This document shows, piece by piece, positions 1 through 6,025 of a stretch of 13,787 nt of DNA (positions within the stretch are counted from its first letter, which is position 1; each line of letters starts with the position of its first letter). The stretch is from Alistipes sp. GTDB lineage: Bacteria; Bacteroidota; Bacteroidia; Bacteroidales; Rikenellaceae. The notes below the pieces were generated by a model. The model was not told the DNA's origin. It saw only the letters and a program-made list of their open reading frames with translations, and did no database searches. A program made the translations under genes and the position numbers. The DNA lies in NCBI GenBank assembly GCA_017559685.1, contig JAFYQY010000113.1, forward strand, positions 1 to 13,787, given 5' to 3'.

Positions 1-348
1 CGTGTAGTATTGCGCATCCCTGCTTGCTTGGCTCCAACCAAGGTTGCAGTTATGCCACTCGTTAAGAAGGATGGTCTCCCAGAGAAGGCTCGTGAGATTA
101 TCGACAGCTTGAAGTTCGATTTCAACGTAGCATACGACGAGAAGGACTCAATTGGTAAGCGTTACCGCCGTCAGGATGCAGTAGGTACTCCATTCTGCGT
201 AACCGTTGACCACCAGACTTTGGAGGACAACACCGTAACCGTTCGTCACCGTGACTCGATGCAGCAGGAGCGTATCGCTATCAGCGACCTCTACGCTATG
301 GTTGAGAAGGAGACTTCGTTCCGTGAGTTGTACAAGAAGTTGAAGTAA
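1..348 (+). CDS. glyS: Glycyl-tRNA synthetase, C-terminal part (partial)
   Basis: Charges tRNA-Gly with glycine in the cytoplasm. Only the last 115 codons are present, because the gene enters from the left edge in frame 1; the TTG at position 10 is an internal Leu, not a start. The visible part is the class II anticodon-binding domain. It shows LAPTKVAVMPLVKKDGLPEKA, then YDEKDSIGKRYRRQDAVGTP and TVDHQTLEDNTVTVR, which are hallmarks of the single-chain, alpha2-type GlyRS rather than the two-subunit enzyme. The stop is TAA and ruvX begins 12 nt later on the same strand, so the two are probably co-transcribed. Codons are biased to CGT, GTT and CAG-type choices, consistent with high expression. 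The family call is firm; the N-terminal catalytic core cannot be seen. Confidence 0.95.
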   Translation, partial: RVVLRIPACLAPTKVAVMPLVKKDGLPEKAREIIDSLKFDFNVAYDEKDSIGKRYRRQDAVGTPFCVTVDHQTLEDNTVTVRHRDSMQQERIAISDLYAMVEKETSFRELYKKLK

Positions 349-360
349 GACAGAGACTTT

Positions 361-777
361 ATGGGGCGTATCTTGGCAATAGACTATGGCGTTAAGCGCA
401 CAGGTTTGGCGGTTAGCGATCCGTTGCAGATTATTGCCGGTGCGCTCGAGACAGTCGAGACCAAGCAGTTGGAACGATATATCGCCGACTACTGCGCCAA
501 AGAGAGTGTTACGACGATTGTCGTAGGCAAGCCTTCGCAGATGAATGGCGAGAAGAGCGAGACAATGCGCTACATCGAGCCATTGGTAGGTCGCCTACGC
601 CACAATTTCCCCGACAAGGAGATCGTTCTATACGACGAGCGATTTACCTCGGTGATGGCACAGCGCACAATTCGAGAGAGCGGCATCGGCAAGATGGCTC
701 GCCGAGATAAGGCGTTAGTCGACAAGGTCGCAGCGACGATAATTTTGCAGTCGTATATGGACTCGACAAAGTTTTAA
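361..777 (+). CDS. ruvX: RuvX/YqgF-family RNase H-fold nuclease
   Basis: Putative Holliday-junction resolvase and pre-16S rRNA processing nuclease of the YqgF family, acting in the cytoplasm. The 138-residue protein has the usual family length. It opens with the beta-strand carrying the first acidic residue (ILAIDYG, D8), followed by GLAVSD, VVGKP near residue 56, YDERFTS at 91-97 (E93 being the second likely metal ligand) and D121-K-x-AA-x-IIL near the C-terminus (third acidic position). The ATG at 361 is the obvious start: it lies 12 nt after the glyS stop and gives the canonical N-terminus. The next gene on this strand is def. From memory ruvX-def is a conserved pair in Bacteroidales; here 146 nt containing a structured element separate them. 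Which of the two activities matters in vivo cannot be read from sequence. Confidence 0.94.
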   Translation: MGRILAIDYGVKRTGLAVSDPLQIIAGALETVETKQLERYIADYCAKESVTTIVVGKPSQMNGEKSETMRYIEPLVGRLRHNFPDKEIVLYDERFTSVMAQRTIRESGIGKMARRDKALVDKVAATIILQSYMDSTKF

Positions 778-797
778 TTGATAATTAAAAGCCTGCA

Positions 798-920
798 CAA
801 AATTGCTTTAGGAGAGATTTTGCAAGGCTTACGATGGTTGGCAAAGCGGAGCATACTTAGGTGTATGTGAGCATTTGACAACCGAGCATAACGAGGCAAA
901 AGCCTCATAAAACAATTTTG
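798..920 (+). repeat. 123-bp structured element with 13-bp terminal inverted repeats
   Basis: This noncoding stretch fills most of the ruvX-def gap. Its ends, 798-810 and 908-920, are inverted repeats (CAAAATTGCTTTA against TAAAACAATTTTG, 12 of 13 complementary). Inside are a stem 836-845/874-883 (9 of 10 paired), an apical hairpin 851-856/863-868 (five Watson-Crick pairs plus one G-U), and a perfect hairpin 893-897/902-906 (GAGGC-AAAA-GCCTC). An alternative left hairpin pairs 789-793 with 826-830 and 798-803 with 817-822. The right end stops 3 nt before the def ATG, so it overlaps the translation initiation region. I see no target duplication, no transposase and no second copy in this window. 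From memory it resembles a dispersed intergenic element of Bacteroidales; that needs a genome search. The strand is arbitrary. Confidence 0.6.
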
Positions 921-923
921 AAT

Positions 924-1469
924 ATGATCTATCCGATAGTCATTTACGGCAATCCTACTTTGCGCAAGGCGAGCGAGAATATCGACGCTTCGTATCCCGA
1001 CTTCAAGAAGTTGGTAGACGATATGTGGATCACTCTTGGCGAGGCGAGCGGTGTTGGTTTGGCGGCTCCGCAGATTGGTAAGAACATCCGCCTCTTCATC
1101 GTGGATTGCACTCCGTGGGCAGAGGAGGTACCCGAGTTGGCAGATTTCCGCAAGGTGTTTGTAAATGCCGAGATTTATGAGGTGTCGGAGCAGACTTCGC
1201 ACTTCGAGGAGGGCTGTCTCTCGATCCCTGGCATCCACGAAAATGTGGTGCGTCCCGTAGCGATTCGTATGCGCTACCTCGACGAGAACTTCGTGGAGCA
1301 CGACGAGGAGTTTTCGGGCTACCCTGCTCGTGTAATTCAGCACGAGTACGACCACTTGGAGGGTAAGGTATTCACCGACCACCTTTCGCCTTTGCGTCGC
1401 AACCTGCTCAAGAGCAAGATTCTGAAGCTTGCCAAAGGACAGTACAAGTGTAGCTACAAGACAAAATAA
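924..1469 (+). CDS. def: Peptide deformylase
   Basis: Metalloenzyme that removes the N-formyl group from nascent proteins at the ribosome. The 181-residue protein carries all three family motifs in order: GVGLAAPQIG at 43-52, EGCLS at 96-100 (C98 is a metal ligand) and the HEYDH motif at 140-144 (H140 and H144 are metal ligands, E141 is catalytic). I chose ATG 924 over the in-frame TTG at 918. The ATG gives MIYPIVIYGNPTLRK, the normal short N-terminus ahead of the conserved 'GxPxLR' segment. The codons before the ATG lie in the right inverted repeat of the upstream element. A strong hairpin terminator follows 7 nt after the TAA. I saw no TAnnTTTG promoter box in the ruvX-def gap, so def is probably read from the glyS-ruvX transcript. 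Confidence 0.97.
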   Translation: MIYPIVIYGNPTLRKASENIDASYPDFKKLVDDMWITLGEASGVGLAAPQIGKNIRLFIVDCTPWAEEVPELADFRKVFVNAEIYEVSEQTSHFEEGCLSIPGIHENVVRPVAIRMRYLDENFVEHDEEFSGYPARVIQHEYDHLEGKVFTDHLSPLRRNLLKSKILKLAKGQYKCSYKTK

Positions 1470-1475
1470 AACGAT

Positions 1476-1506
1476 AAGAGCCGAGATTTCTCTCGGCTCT
1501 TTTTTC
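1476..1506. terminator. Intrinsic terminator between convergent genes
   Basis: A perfect 11-bp stem (1476-1486 with 1491-1501, core AGAGCCGAGA/TCTCGGCTCT) closes a TTTC loop and runs into a T tract on the + strand, ending def transcription. The minus-strand amidohydrolase stop codon (1507-1509) sits directly against the hairpin. On that strand a weaker T-rich stretch follows the stem, so the hairpin probably serves both convergent transcripts, more efficiently for def. Confidence 0.9.
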
Positions 1507-2673
1507 TTATAATATTCTCTTCGCCTTCGTCTCGGGCGTAAGGGTAAACGTCGTCAAATCGACGCCCGTAATATTTACCACACCACTTCGTTTTCCCACC
1601 TCGAGTGTGCCATACTTATCCTCTATGCCGAGAGCCTTGGCGCCGTTGATGGTTGCCCACTGCAACAGCTCGGCAAGTGGGATATTGCGGAACACCTTCA
1701 GCTCCTCGACCATCGACAACGACCAATTCGAAGCGAGCGAGTCGGTACCTATACATATATTTATATTAGTATCCGCTGAGCGCAACAACTCCACGCTACG
1801 AGGCTCAAGTCCCGAGATATAGCTGTTCGAGCGTGGACACAACACCCACGACACAGGAGTCGAGAAGTGATTCGTGATAGTCTCGATGTCGTATTGCGAG
1901 ATGGCGCAGTTGTGCACCAGCATCACACGTCTCTCCTTTGGTGTAGACTCTACAATTCGTCGTGCGGGCGAAGCGTAATGCAGAAAATCGCACTCGAAGC
2001 CCACCCTCTTGTACCACTCGCTGAGTGAGCCTTCGCCCGAATAGAGCGACGCCTCGTCAGGGGTCTCAAGAAAATGTATTGAGAGAGGTTTGTCGGTATC
2101 GCTACCGCACATCTCCCTGAATGGCGCATCCTGCACCGAGTAGGTCGAGTGGGGCGTAAGCGAGGTGTTGGGATATCTCAACGACTTGCGCTGGCGCTCC
2201 AAATTGCACTCTCGCAAGCCGAACACCTCCAAAAAGTTGTGATAGTAGATTTTGCTTGTCGCCTTTGTGGCGAATGAGGTTTCGCCGTTTACGATATCGC
2301 CAACAGCATCGACGCCCTCTGCCCACATCGCCTTATCGGCCTCGGCAATAGCGGCGAGCTGCTCCTCCTCCGAGAAGTTGCCACGCACCTTGCCCATACT
2401 CTCGGCAAAGGTTGCGAAACCTCCACGTGGCTCGATGGCACTCTGCAGATAGGCAAGTTCGAGGTGGGAATGGGCATTCACAAAGCCTGCACAGAGCACA
2501 CCCGAATGGAACTCCACGCCCGCCATCGAGTCGAGTCCACCGTCGTACTGCTCTACCGCCACAACCTCGTGCGAGCCGTCGGCATAGCACTTAATCGATA
2601 GGAGGGGTCGGGGTTGAAACCCTTGTGGAGTCAGCAGATAGTGCGAGGCTATCTTTCTTAATGAGAAATCCAT
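1507..2673 (-). CDS. Cyclic amidohydrolase (aminodeoxyfutalosine/S-adenosylhomocysteine deaminase-like)
   Basis: A 388-residue metal-dependent hydrolase of the amidohydrolase superfamily, probably a cytoplasmic deaminase of a nucleoside, purine or pterin-like compound. Visible are the N-terminal composite beta-sandwich, the HxH metal motif NAHSHLEL (H68, H70), LTPHSTYSV near 172-180, SIHFLET (H200, E203), LVHN (H254), the CPRSN segment at 279-283 and GTDSLASN with metal ligand D311. CPRSN and HSHLEL recall the aminodeoxyfutalosine deaminase branch, but no other futalosine-pathway gene is here, so the substrate is open. I chose the ATG at 2673; an in-frame TTG two codons earlier is less likely. 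The N-terminal 83 bp overlap the end of the DUF4296 gene in another frame. It is last in its operon. Confidence 0.85.
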   Translation of the reverse strand: MDFSLRKIASHYLLTPQGFQPRPLLSIKCYADGSHEVVAVEQYDGGLDSMAGVEFHSGVLCAGFVNAHSHLELAYLQSAIEPRGGFATFAESMGKVRGNFSEEEQLAAIAEADKAMWAEGVDAVGDIVNGETSFATKATSKIYYHNFLEVFGLRECNLERQRKSLRYPNTSLTPHSTYSVQDAPFREMCGSDTDKPLSIHFLETPDEASLYSGEGSLSEWYKRVGFECDFLHYASPARRIVESTPKERRVMLVHNCAISQYDIETITNHFSTPVSWVLCPRSNSYISGLEPRSVELLRSADTNINICIGTDSLASNWSLSMVEELKVFRNIPLAELLQWATINGAKALGIEDKYGTLEVGKRSGVVNITGVDLTTFTLTPETKAKRIL

Positions 2674-3514
2674 CGACAAAAATCTTTACATCAACATATT
2701 GACCAAAGAGCGAGTCCACCGCATCGGTCTCGTTGAGCTTATGATAAACTTTGAGATTTGTGATTTCGAGGCTTTGGAGCTTTGGCGGAAGGCGTTTTTT
2801 ATTCTTCTTACCCTTCTTGCCTTTCGCATCTTTGTAGGCCTTGTCCAAATCGGTATATTGACCGAGGTTGAGCACCAGGTTGCGGCTATCCTCACGAGCT
2901 ACGAGCGTTCTGTTGACCACACCGTTACTGCGCAGTGTCACCATCGTGCGACTCTTCTTGTATCCGTTCTCGTCGGTAAAGAAGAACTCGGCACTACGAG
3001 GATACTTCTCAAGATCGTCCTCGCACTTGTAGTTGTAGGCAATCATATACTCGCCACGAGGTGCTGGGGTAATCTCGATACGCAGTTTTGTCGAGTCGGC
3101 ACGCTTCTTGGCAACAATAAGGGTATCGTCATATATCTTGCGCTTAGATACTCGCAACGCCACACTGCGAATGGTATCGAGAATAATAACTCGTTTGTCG
3201 TACTCCTTGTGCTCACGCTCCAAGCGAGTGATAGCTCGCTCAACCACCGAGCCGAGACGCACGCTCTTTCGGCGAGAGAAGTTTCCTACCGTATAGATAA
3301 CGTCGTCGGTAGTGTAGCCATAGCGCTGGAATATCGGCTCGTAAACCTTCAACGAATCGATATTGATGCGCTCCTCGCCGATATAGGCATTTACGAGAAA
3401 TGCGTCGTGAAAAATATCGGCAAGGGTATCATCGGGAATAATAACCCTCTCCTTACACCCTGTCATTCCGAGCGTTACCACCAGAAGCAGTATATATAGA
3501 CTCCTTTTTAACAT
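2591..3514 (-). CDS. DUF4296 domain lipoprotein
   Basis: Envelope lipoprotein of unknown function, 307 residues. The signal peptide MLKRSLYILLLVVTLGMTGC ends in a good lipobox with Cys20. The N-terminal ~100 residues match the DUF4296 pattern: IPDDTLADIFHDAFL, a Ser/Leu-rich linker, then YEPIFQRYGYTTDDV and FSRRKSVRLGSVVERAITRLE. The rest is a beta-rich domain I do not recognise, with a lysine-rich stretch near residues 239-248 (KGKKGKKNKK). ATG 3514 was chosen for the signal peptide; upstream in-frame codons lie inside the permease gene. The start overlaps the permease stop by 7 nt (ATGTTAA), suggesting translational coupling. At the other end it overlaps the amidohydrolase by 83 bp. The link to a LolC/E-type permease suggests an envelope role only by context. 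Confidence 0.85.
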   Translation of the reverse strand: MLKRSLYILLLVVTLGMTGCKERVIIPDDTLADIFHDAFLVNAYIGEERINIDSLKVYEPIFQRYGYTTDDVIYTVGNFSRRKSVRLGSVVERAITRLEREHKEYDKRVIILDTIRSVALRVSKRKIYDDTLIVAKKRADSTKLRIEITPAPRGEYMIAYNYKCEDDLEKYPRSAEFFFTDENGYKKSRTMVTLRSNGVVNRTLVAREDSRNLVLNLGQYTDLDKAYKDAKGKKGKKNKKRLPPKLQSLEITNLKVYHKLNETDAVDSLFGQYVDVKIFVDGFLIKKDSLALSADSTRVSTPTPPID

Positions 3515-4713
3515 CTTTTTTCTCTCTTTATCATTGTCGAGGTTGCCACGATGGAGACACCGAGCGCCACCGCCACAAACACCACAAAAATCATCAATAA
3601 ATCCCACACCTGCAACTCTACAGGATAGTTCTCCACAAGGAAATTGCCACTCGGCATCTTCACAAAGCCAAAGTATTGTTGCGCCAAGGTCACACCTACA
3701 CCCAACACCAAGCCTATCGCTCCGCCGATACCCGAAATAAGCAAGCCCTCACGCACGAAGATGCCTCGAATAAAGGCGTTGTCGGCTCCAATCGAGAGGA
3801 GCGTTGTACGCTCGTTACGTTTCTCGAGCACAAGCATTATCACAGTTCCGATAATCGACAGCGAGGCAATCATCAGCACTAGCAACGAGACGAAGAATAT
3901 TGTCCACTTCTCGTATCGCATTATGGCGTAGAAGCCCTCGTTCTTCTCCTCTCGGAGCGTCACTTTATACCCCTCGCCCAATGCTTGGCGCAACCTATCA
4001 GCCACCTTCTCGTGCGAAGCGCCATTCGCCACCTTCACAAGAGCCATATCGGCAACATCGTCCACTCCGAAGATGCTCTTCGCAGCTCGCAACGAGGTCA
4101 TCGCAAACGACGAGCTATATTGTTGGTCAACGACAAATATTCCGCTTACGGTAAGCGGCGTGTTGTGCATAGCAAAGGTCGGCAAAATCGAGCCTATATG
4201 ACCACCACCGAGCGAGTAGACCTCAATAGCCTCGGGCATCACCATATTAACGCCCAACTCGTAGGCGAGCGCTCCGCCAACCATCAGGTAGTCCTCATCG
4301 TCCCAGCTAACTACGGCATTACCCACCGAGGGAAACTCCTCGATAGGCACAACCTTATTGTACTCCTCATCGACACCTCGCAGACGCACCGCCACCCTAT
4401 TGTCTCTGTGAGATAGTAACGCCTGACGCTCGATAACGAGCGACATAGCCTCAACACCCTCAACGCCTACAATCTTTTGGCGCAGTTCATCGTCGCTACT
4501 CGAGAGTCCGCCACGAGCAGTAATCTCGATATCGGCATCGACCACCTTGTAGAGGTCACGCACCAACGACTCGAAGCCGTTGAACACCGAGAGCAGTATC
4601 ACCATAGCGGCAACAGGCACCACCACAGCCAGCAAGCTGACCGTAGCGATAACGTTTATCACCGAGTGCGACTTACGTGATGTAAGGTACTTTATGGCAA
4701 ATCTCCACTGCAT
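3508..4713 (-). CDS. LolC/LolE-type ABC transporter permease (FtsX family)
   Basis: Inner-membrane permease of the type VII ABC (MacB/LolC/E) superfamily. It probably helps release lipoproteins from the inner membrane together with an ATPase encoded elsewhere. The 401-residue protein shows the classic layout: one TM helix at about 18-45, followed by VFNGFESLVRDLY, a large periplasmic domain, then three C-terminal TM helices at about 272-297, 318-342 and 369-391, the FtsX domain. LolE-like segments include DADIEITARGGL and FVREGLLISGIGGAIGL. The start at 4713 gives MQWRFAIKYL and lies 23 nt after the rbfA stop; the stop overlaps the DUF4296 start. rbfA followed by this permease is, from memory, a common Bacteroidetes order. 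No LolD-type ATPase is in the window, so the exact cargo is inferred. Confidence 0.88.
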   Translation of the reverse strand: MQWRFAIKYLTSRKSHSVINVIATVSLLAVVVPVAAMVILLSVFNGFESLVRDLYKVVDADIEITARGGLSSSDDELRQKIVGVEGVEAMSLVIERQALLSHRDNRVAVRLRGVDEEYNKVVPIEEFPSVGNAVVSWDDEDYLMVGGALAYELGVNMVMPEAIEVYSLGGGHIGSILPTFAMHNTPLTVSGIFVVDQQYSSSFAMTSLRAAKSIFGVDDVADMALVKVANGASHEKVADRLRQALGEGYKVTLREEKNEGFYAIMRYEKWTIFFVSLLVLMIASLSIIGTVIMLVLEKRNERTTLLSIGADNAFIRGIFVREGLLISGIGGAIGLVLGVGVTLAQQYFGFVKMPSGNFLVENYPVELQVWDLLMIFVVFVAVALGVSIVATSTMIKREKRC

Positions 4714-4736
4714 AGCTCGGGGTTACACTCGAGGCT

Positions 4737-5075
4737 CTACTTCTTAAGAAGCGAGTCGATATTCTCGATATACTCCAACGAGTCGTCGATAAAGAACTGC
4801 AACTCGGGAATAACCTTTACCTGGAAGCGCATACGGCGACCGAGTGCGCCTCGGATAAGGCGATTCTGCTGCTCGATAACCTCGAGTGTAGCCTGCGCCT
4901 TCTCGAATGGGAATACGCTAACGTAGACCTTAGCATAGCCCAAATCGGGCGACACACGAACGGCAGTTACCGTAACGAGTGTTCCACGCAACGACTCTGC
5001 GATGTCACGCTGAAAAATCTCAGCGATATCACGCTGAATCTGTTTTGCAATCTTCTCTTGACGTGTATTTTCCAT
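4737..5075 (-). CDS. rbfA: Ribosome-binding factor A
   Basis: Small KH-like protein that binds the immature 30S subunit and helps 16S rRNA 5'-end maturation and cold adaptation. The 112-residue length is normal. Recognisable segments are the N-terminal helix (RQEKIAKQIQRDIAEIFQRD), VTVTAVRVSPDLGYAKVYVSVFP, the RLIRGALGRRMRFQ helix, and the C-terminal PELQFFIDDSLEYIENIDSLL, which matches the family's 'P.l.F..D.S.e....i..ll'. The ATG at 5075 gives the standard start. It is the first gene of the downstream block; the 104-nt gap before it holds heptad repeats but no visible TAnnTTTG promoter box, so it may be read through from the upstream operon or from a promoter I cannot identify. The permease gene follows 23 nt later. 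Confidence 0.95.
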   Translation of the reverse strand: MENTRQEKIAKQIQRDIAEIFQRDIAESLRGTLVTVTAVRVSPDLGYAKVYVSVFPFEKAQATLEVIEQQNRLIRGALGRRMRFQVKVIPELQFFIDDSLEYIENIDSLLKK

Positions 5076-5091
5076 ACTCTGTTCTGTTTTC

Positions 5092-5179
5092 TATTAGCCT
5101 TTAGCTATTGGCTATTTATTATTATCTATTTTTTGCTGCTCTATTTTAGCTAATGGCTAATGGCCAAGAGCTAAAAGCC
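5092..5179. repeat. Inverted arrays of degenerate heptanucleotide repeats
   Basis: The gap between the beta-barrel gene and rbfA is built of 7-nt units in phase. On the right, + strand units begin at 5149, 5156, 5163 and 5170: GCTAATG, GCTAATG, GCCAAGA, GCTAAAA. On the left, the same kind of unit reads in the opposite orientation from 5092: TATTAGC, CTTTAGC, TATTGGC. The two arrays form an inverted repeat; 5094-5107 and 5147-5160 are 13 of 14 complementary, with a 39-nt AT-rich loop. The unit ends flush against the barrel gene's stop codon. It could act as a transcript 3'-end hairpin or processing site; no T tract follows on the minus strand, so a classical terminator is not shown. Confidence 0.65.
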
Positions 5180-6016
5180 TTAAAATGTATACTTAAACAC
5201 CTCTTTATTCTTCGGGAAGGCTGGTTTCTTCCAATACCACTCCTGGAAGCCCTCTTTGCCGATGCGGAAACCCAACTTAACCGACACAGTCAAGTTGTCG
5301 AGTGGCGAGCGCAATGGCGTATAGTAGAATGGGTTTTCACCTGGCTTGAGCTCCGAGTCGAGGAGGTTATCGTAGTATTTATTTCTATTTCGCAGGATAT
5401 CCGAATATCCGAAGTCGTACATTGCTCGCACTCCGAACTCGAACTGCCCAAATATAAGGTCGAAGCCCGCACCACCTCGCAAACCGTACGAGAAGCGGTT
5501 GTCTCGCTCGGCACGGAACTCATACTTGCCACTCACAGGCGCAGGTACCGAGCCGTCAATCTTGATACTATACTTCTCCTCGTTGTGGAACTTCGACGCA
5601 AAGTTGAACGAGAAGGTCGGCGCCGCCTCCAAATAGACTCGCAGATGCTTCTTGAAGAGGTAGGCGTGTGGTTGCCACACTATAGGTACCATAATCGAGT
5701 TTATGGTGCGAGTGTAGTATTTATAATCCTTCTTATTCTCGTAGAGATAGGGGTAAGGGGCAAACGAGAAGCCTCGTTGCAATAACTCGACATCAATACC
5801 GAAGCAGGCAATAAAGCGTGGCATCGAGTAGTAGCGCCACGAGATACCCGCCTGATAGGTGCCCCAGATAGGCTTCGTCTCCTGTGCAGGATATGGGCGT
5901 GCCGTAGCGAAGCCCGAACCTCCCGTCAGAGCCAAAGTGTGCTGCGCCGAACTCTCGTAGGATATAGCTAACGAGAGAAGGAATGCAAGGGTTAATATCT
6001 TTACTAATCTCTTCAT
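5180..6016 (-). CDS. Outer-membrane beta-barrel protein (OMP_b-brl_2 / PorT-like family)
   Basis: A 278-residue predicted outer-membrane protein. It starts with a clean signal peptide (MKRLVKILTLAFLLSLA..., likely cut after SSA at residue 24). Alternating aromatic strands follow: WGTYQAGISWRYYSMPRF, RTINSIMVPIVWQPHAYLF, FEFGVRAMYDFGYSDI and the terminal SPLDNLTVSVKLGFRIGKEGF. This pattern fits the OMP_b-brl_2 family often labelled 'PorT family' in Bacteroidales databases. It lacks the N-terminal segment I associate with true PorT of the type IX system, and no T9SS gene is nearby, so I give no symbol. The ATG at 6016 is 9 nt after the stop of the Ig-like gene, so the pair is co-transcribed and may work together at the outer membrane (inference). 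The tail after the last barrel strand (EWYWKKPAFPKNKEVFKYTF) is aromatic and basic. Confidence 0.8.
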   Translation of the reverse strand: MKRLVKILTLAFLLSLAISYESSAQHTLALTGGSGFATARPYPAQETKPIWGTYQAGISWRYYSMPRFIACFGIDVELLQRGFSFAPYPYLYENKKDYKYYTRTINSIMVPIVWQPHAYLFKKHLRVYLEAAPTFSFNFASKFHNEEKYSIKIDGSVPAPVSGKYEFRAERDNRFSYGLRGGAGFDLIFGQFEFGVRAMYDFGYSDILRNRNKYYDNLLDSELKPGENPFYYTPLRSPLDNLTVSVKLGFRIGKEGFQEWYWKKPAFPKNKEVFKYTF

Positions 6017-6025
6017 CTTACTTCG

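Noticed and set aside
774..1382. 202-residue minus-strand ORF antisense to def
   Set aside because: Def has complete catalytic motifs on the other strand. The antisense frame is open because of codon bias, and its tail reads through the structured repeat; no family features are visible.
1507..2673. Proof of a futalosine menaquinone pathway from the amidohydrolase
   Set aside because: Motifs are compatible with an aminodeoxyfutalosine deaminase but equally with related deaminases, and no other pathway gene is in the window.
2699..3499. 266-residue + strand ORF antisense to the DUF4296 gene
   Set aside because: The lipoprotein on the minus strand has a signal peptide, lipobox and domain pattern. 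The antisense protein is low-order and starts inside coding sequence.
5092..5179. CRISPR array
   Set aside because: The repeat units are only 7 nt, contiguous, without spacers, and inverted between the two halves; there are no cas genes.
5180..6016. True PorT of the type IX secretion system
   Set aside because: The C-terminal barrel pattern fits the broad family, but the N-terminal segment does not look like PorT proper and no other T9SS gene is present.
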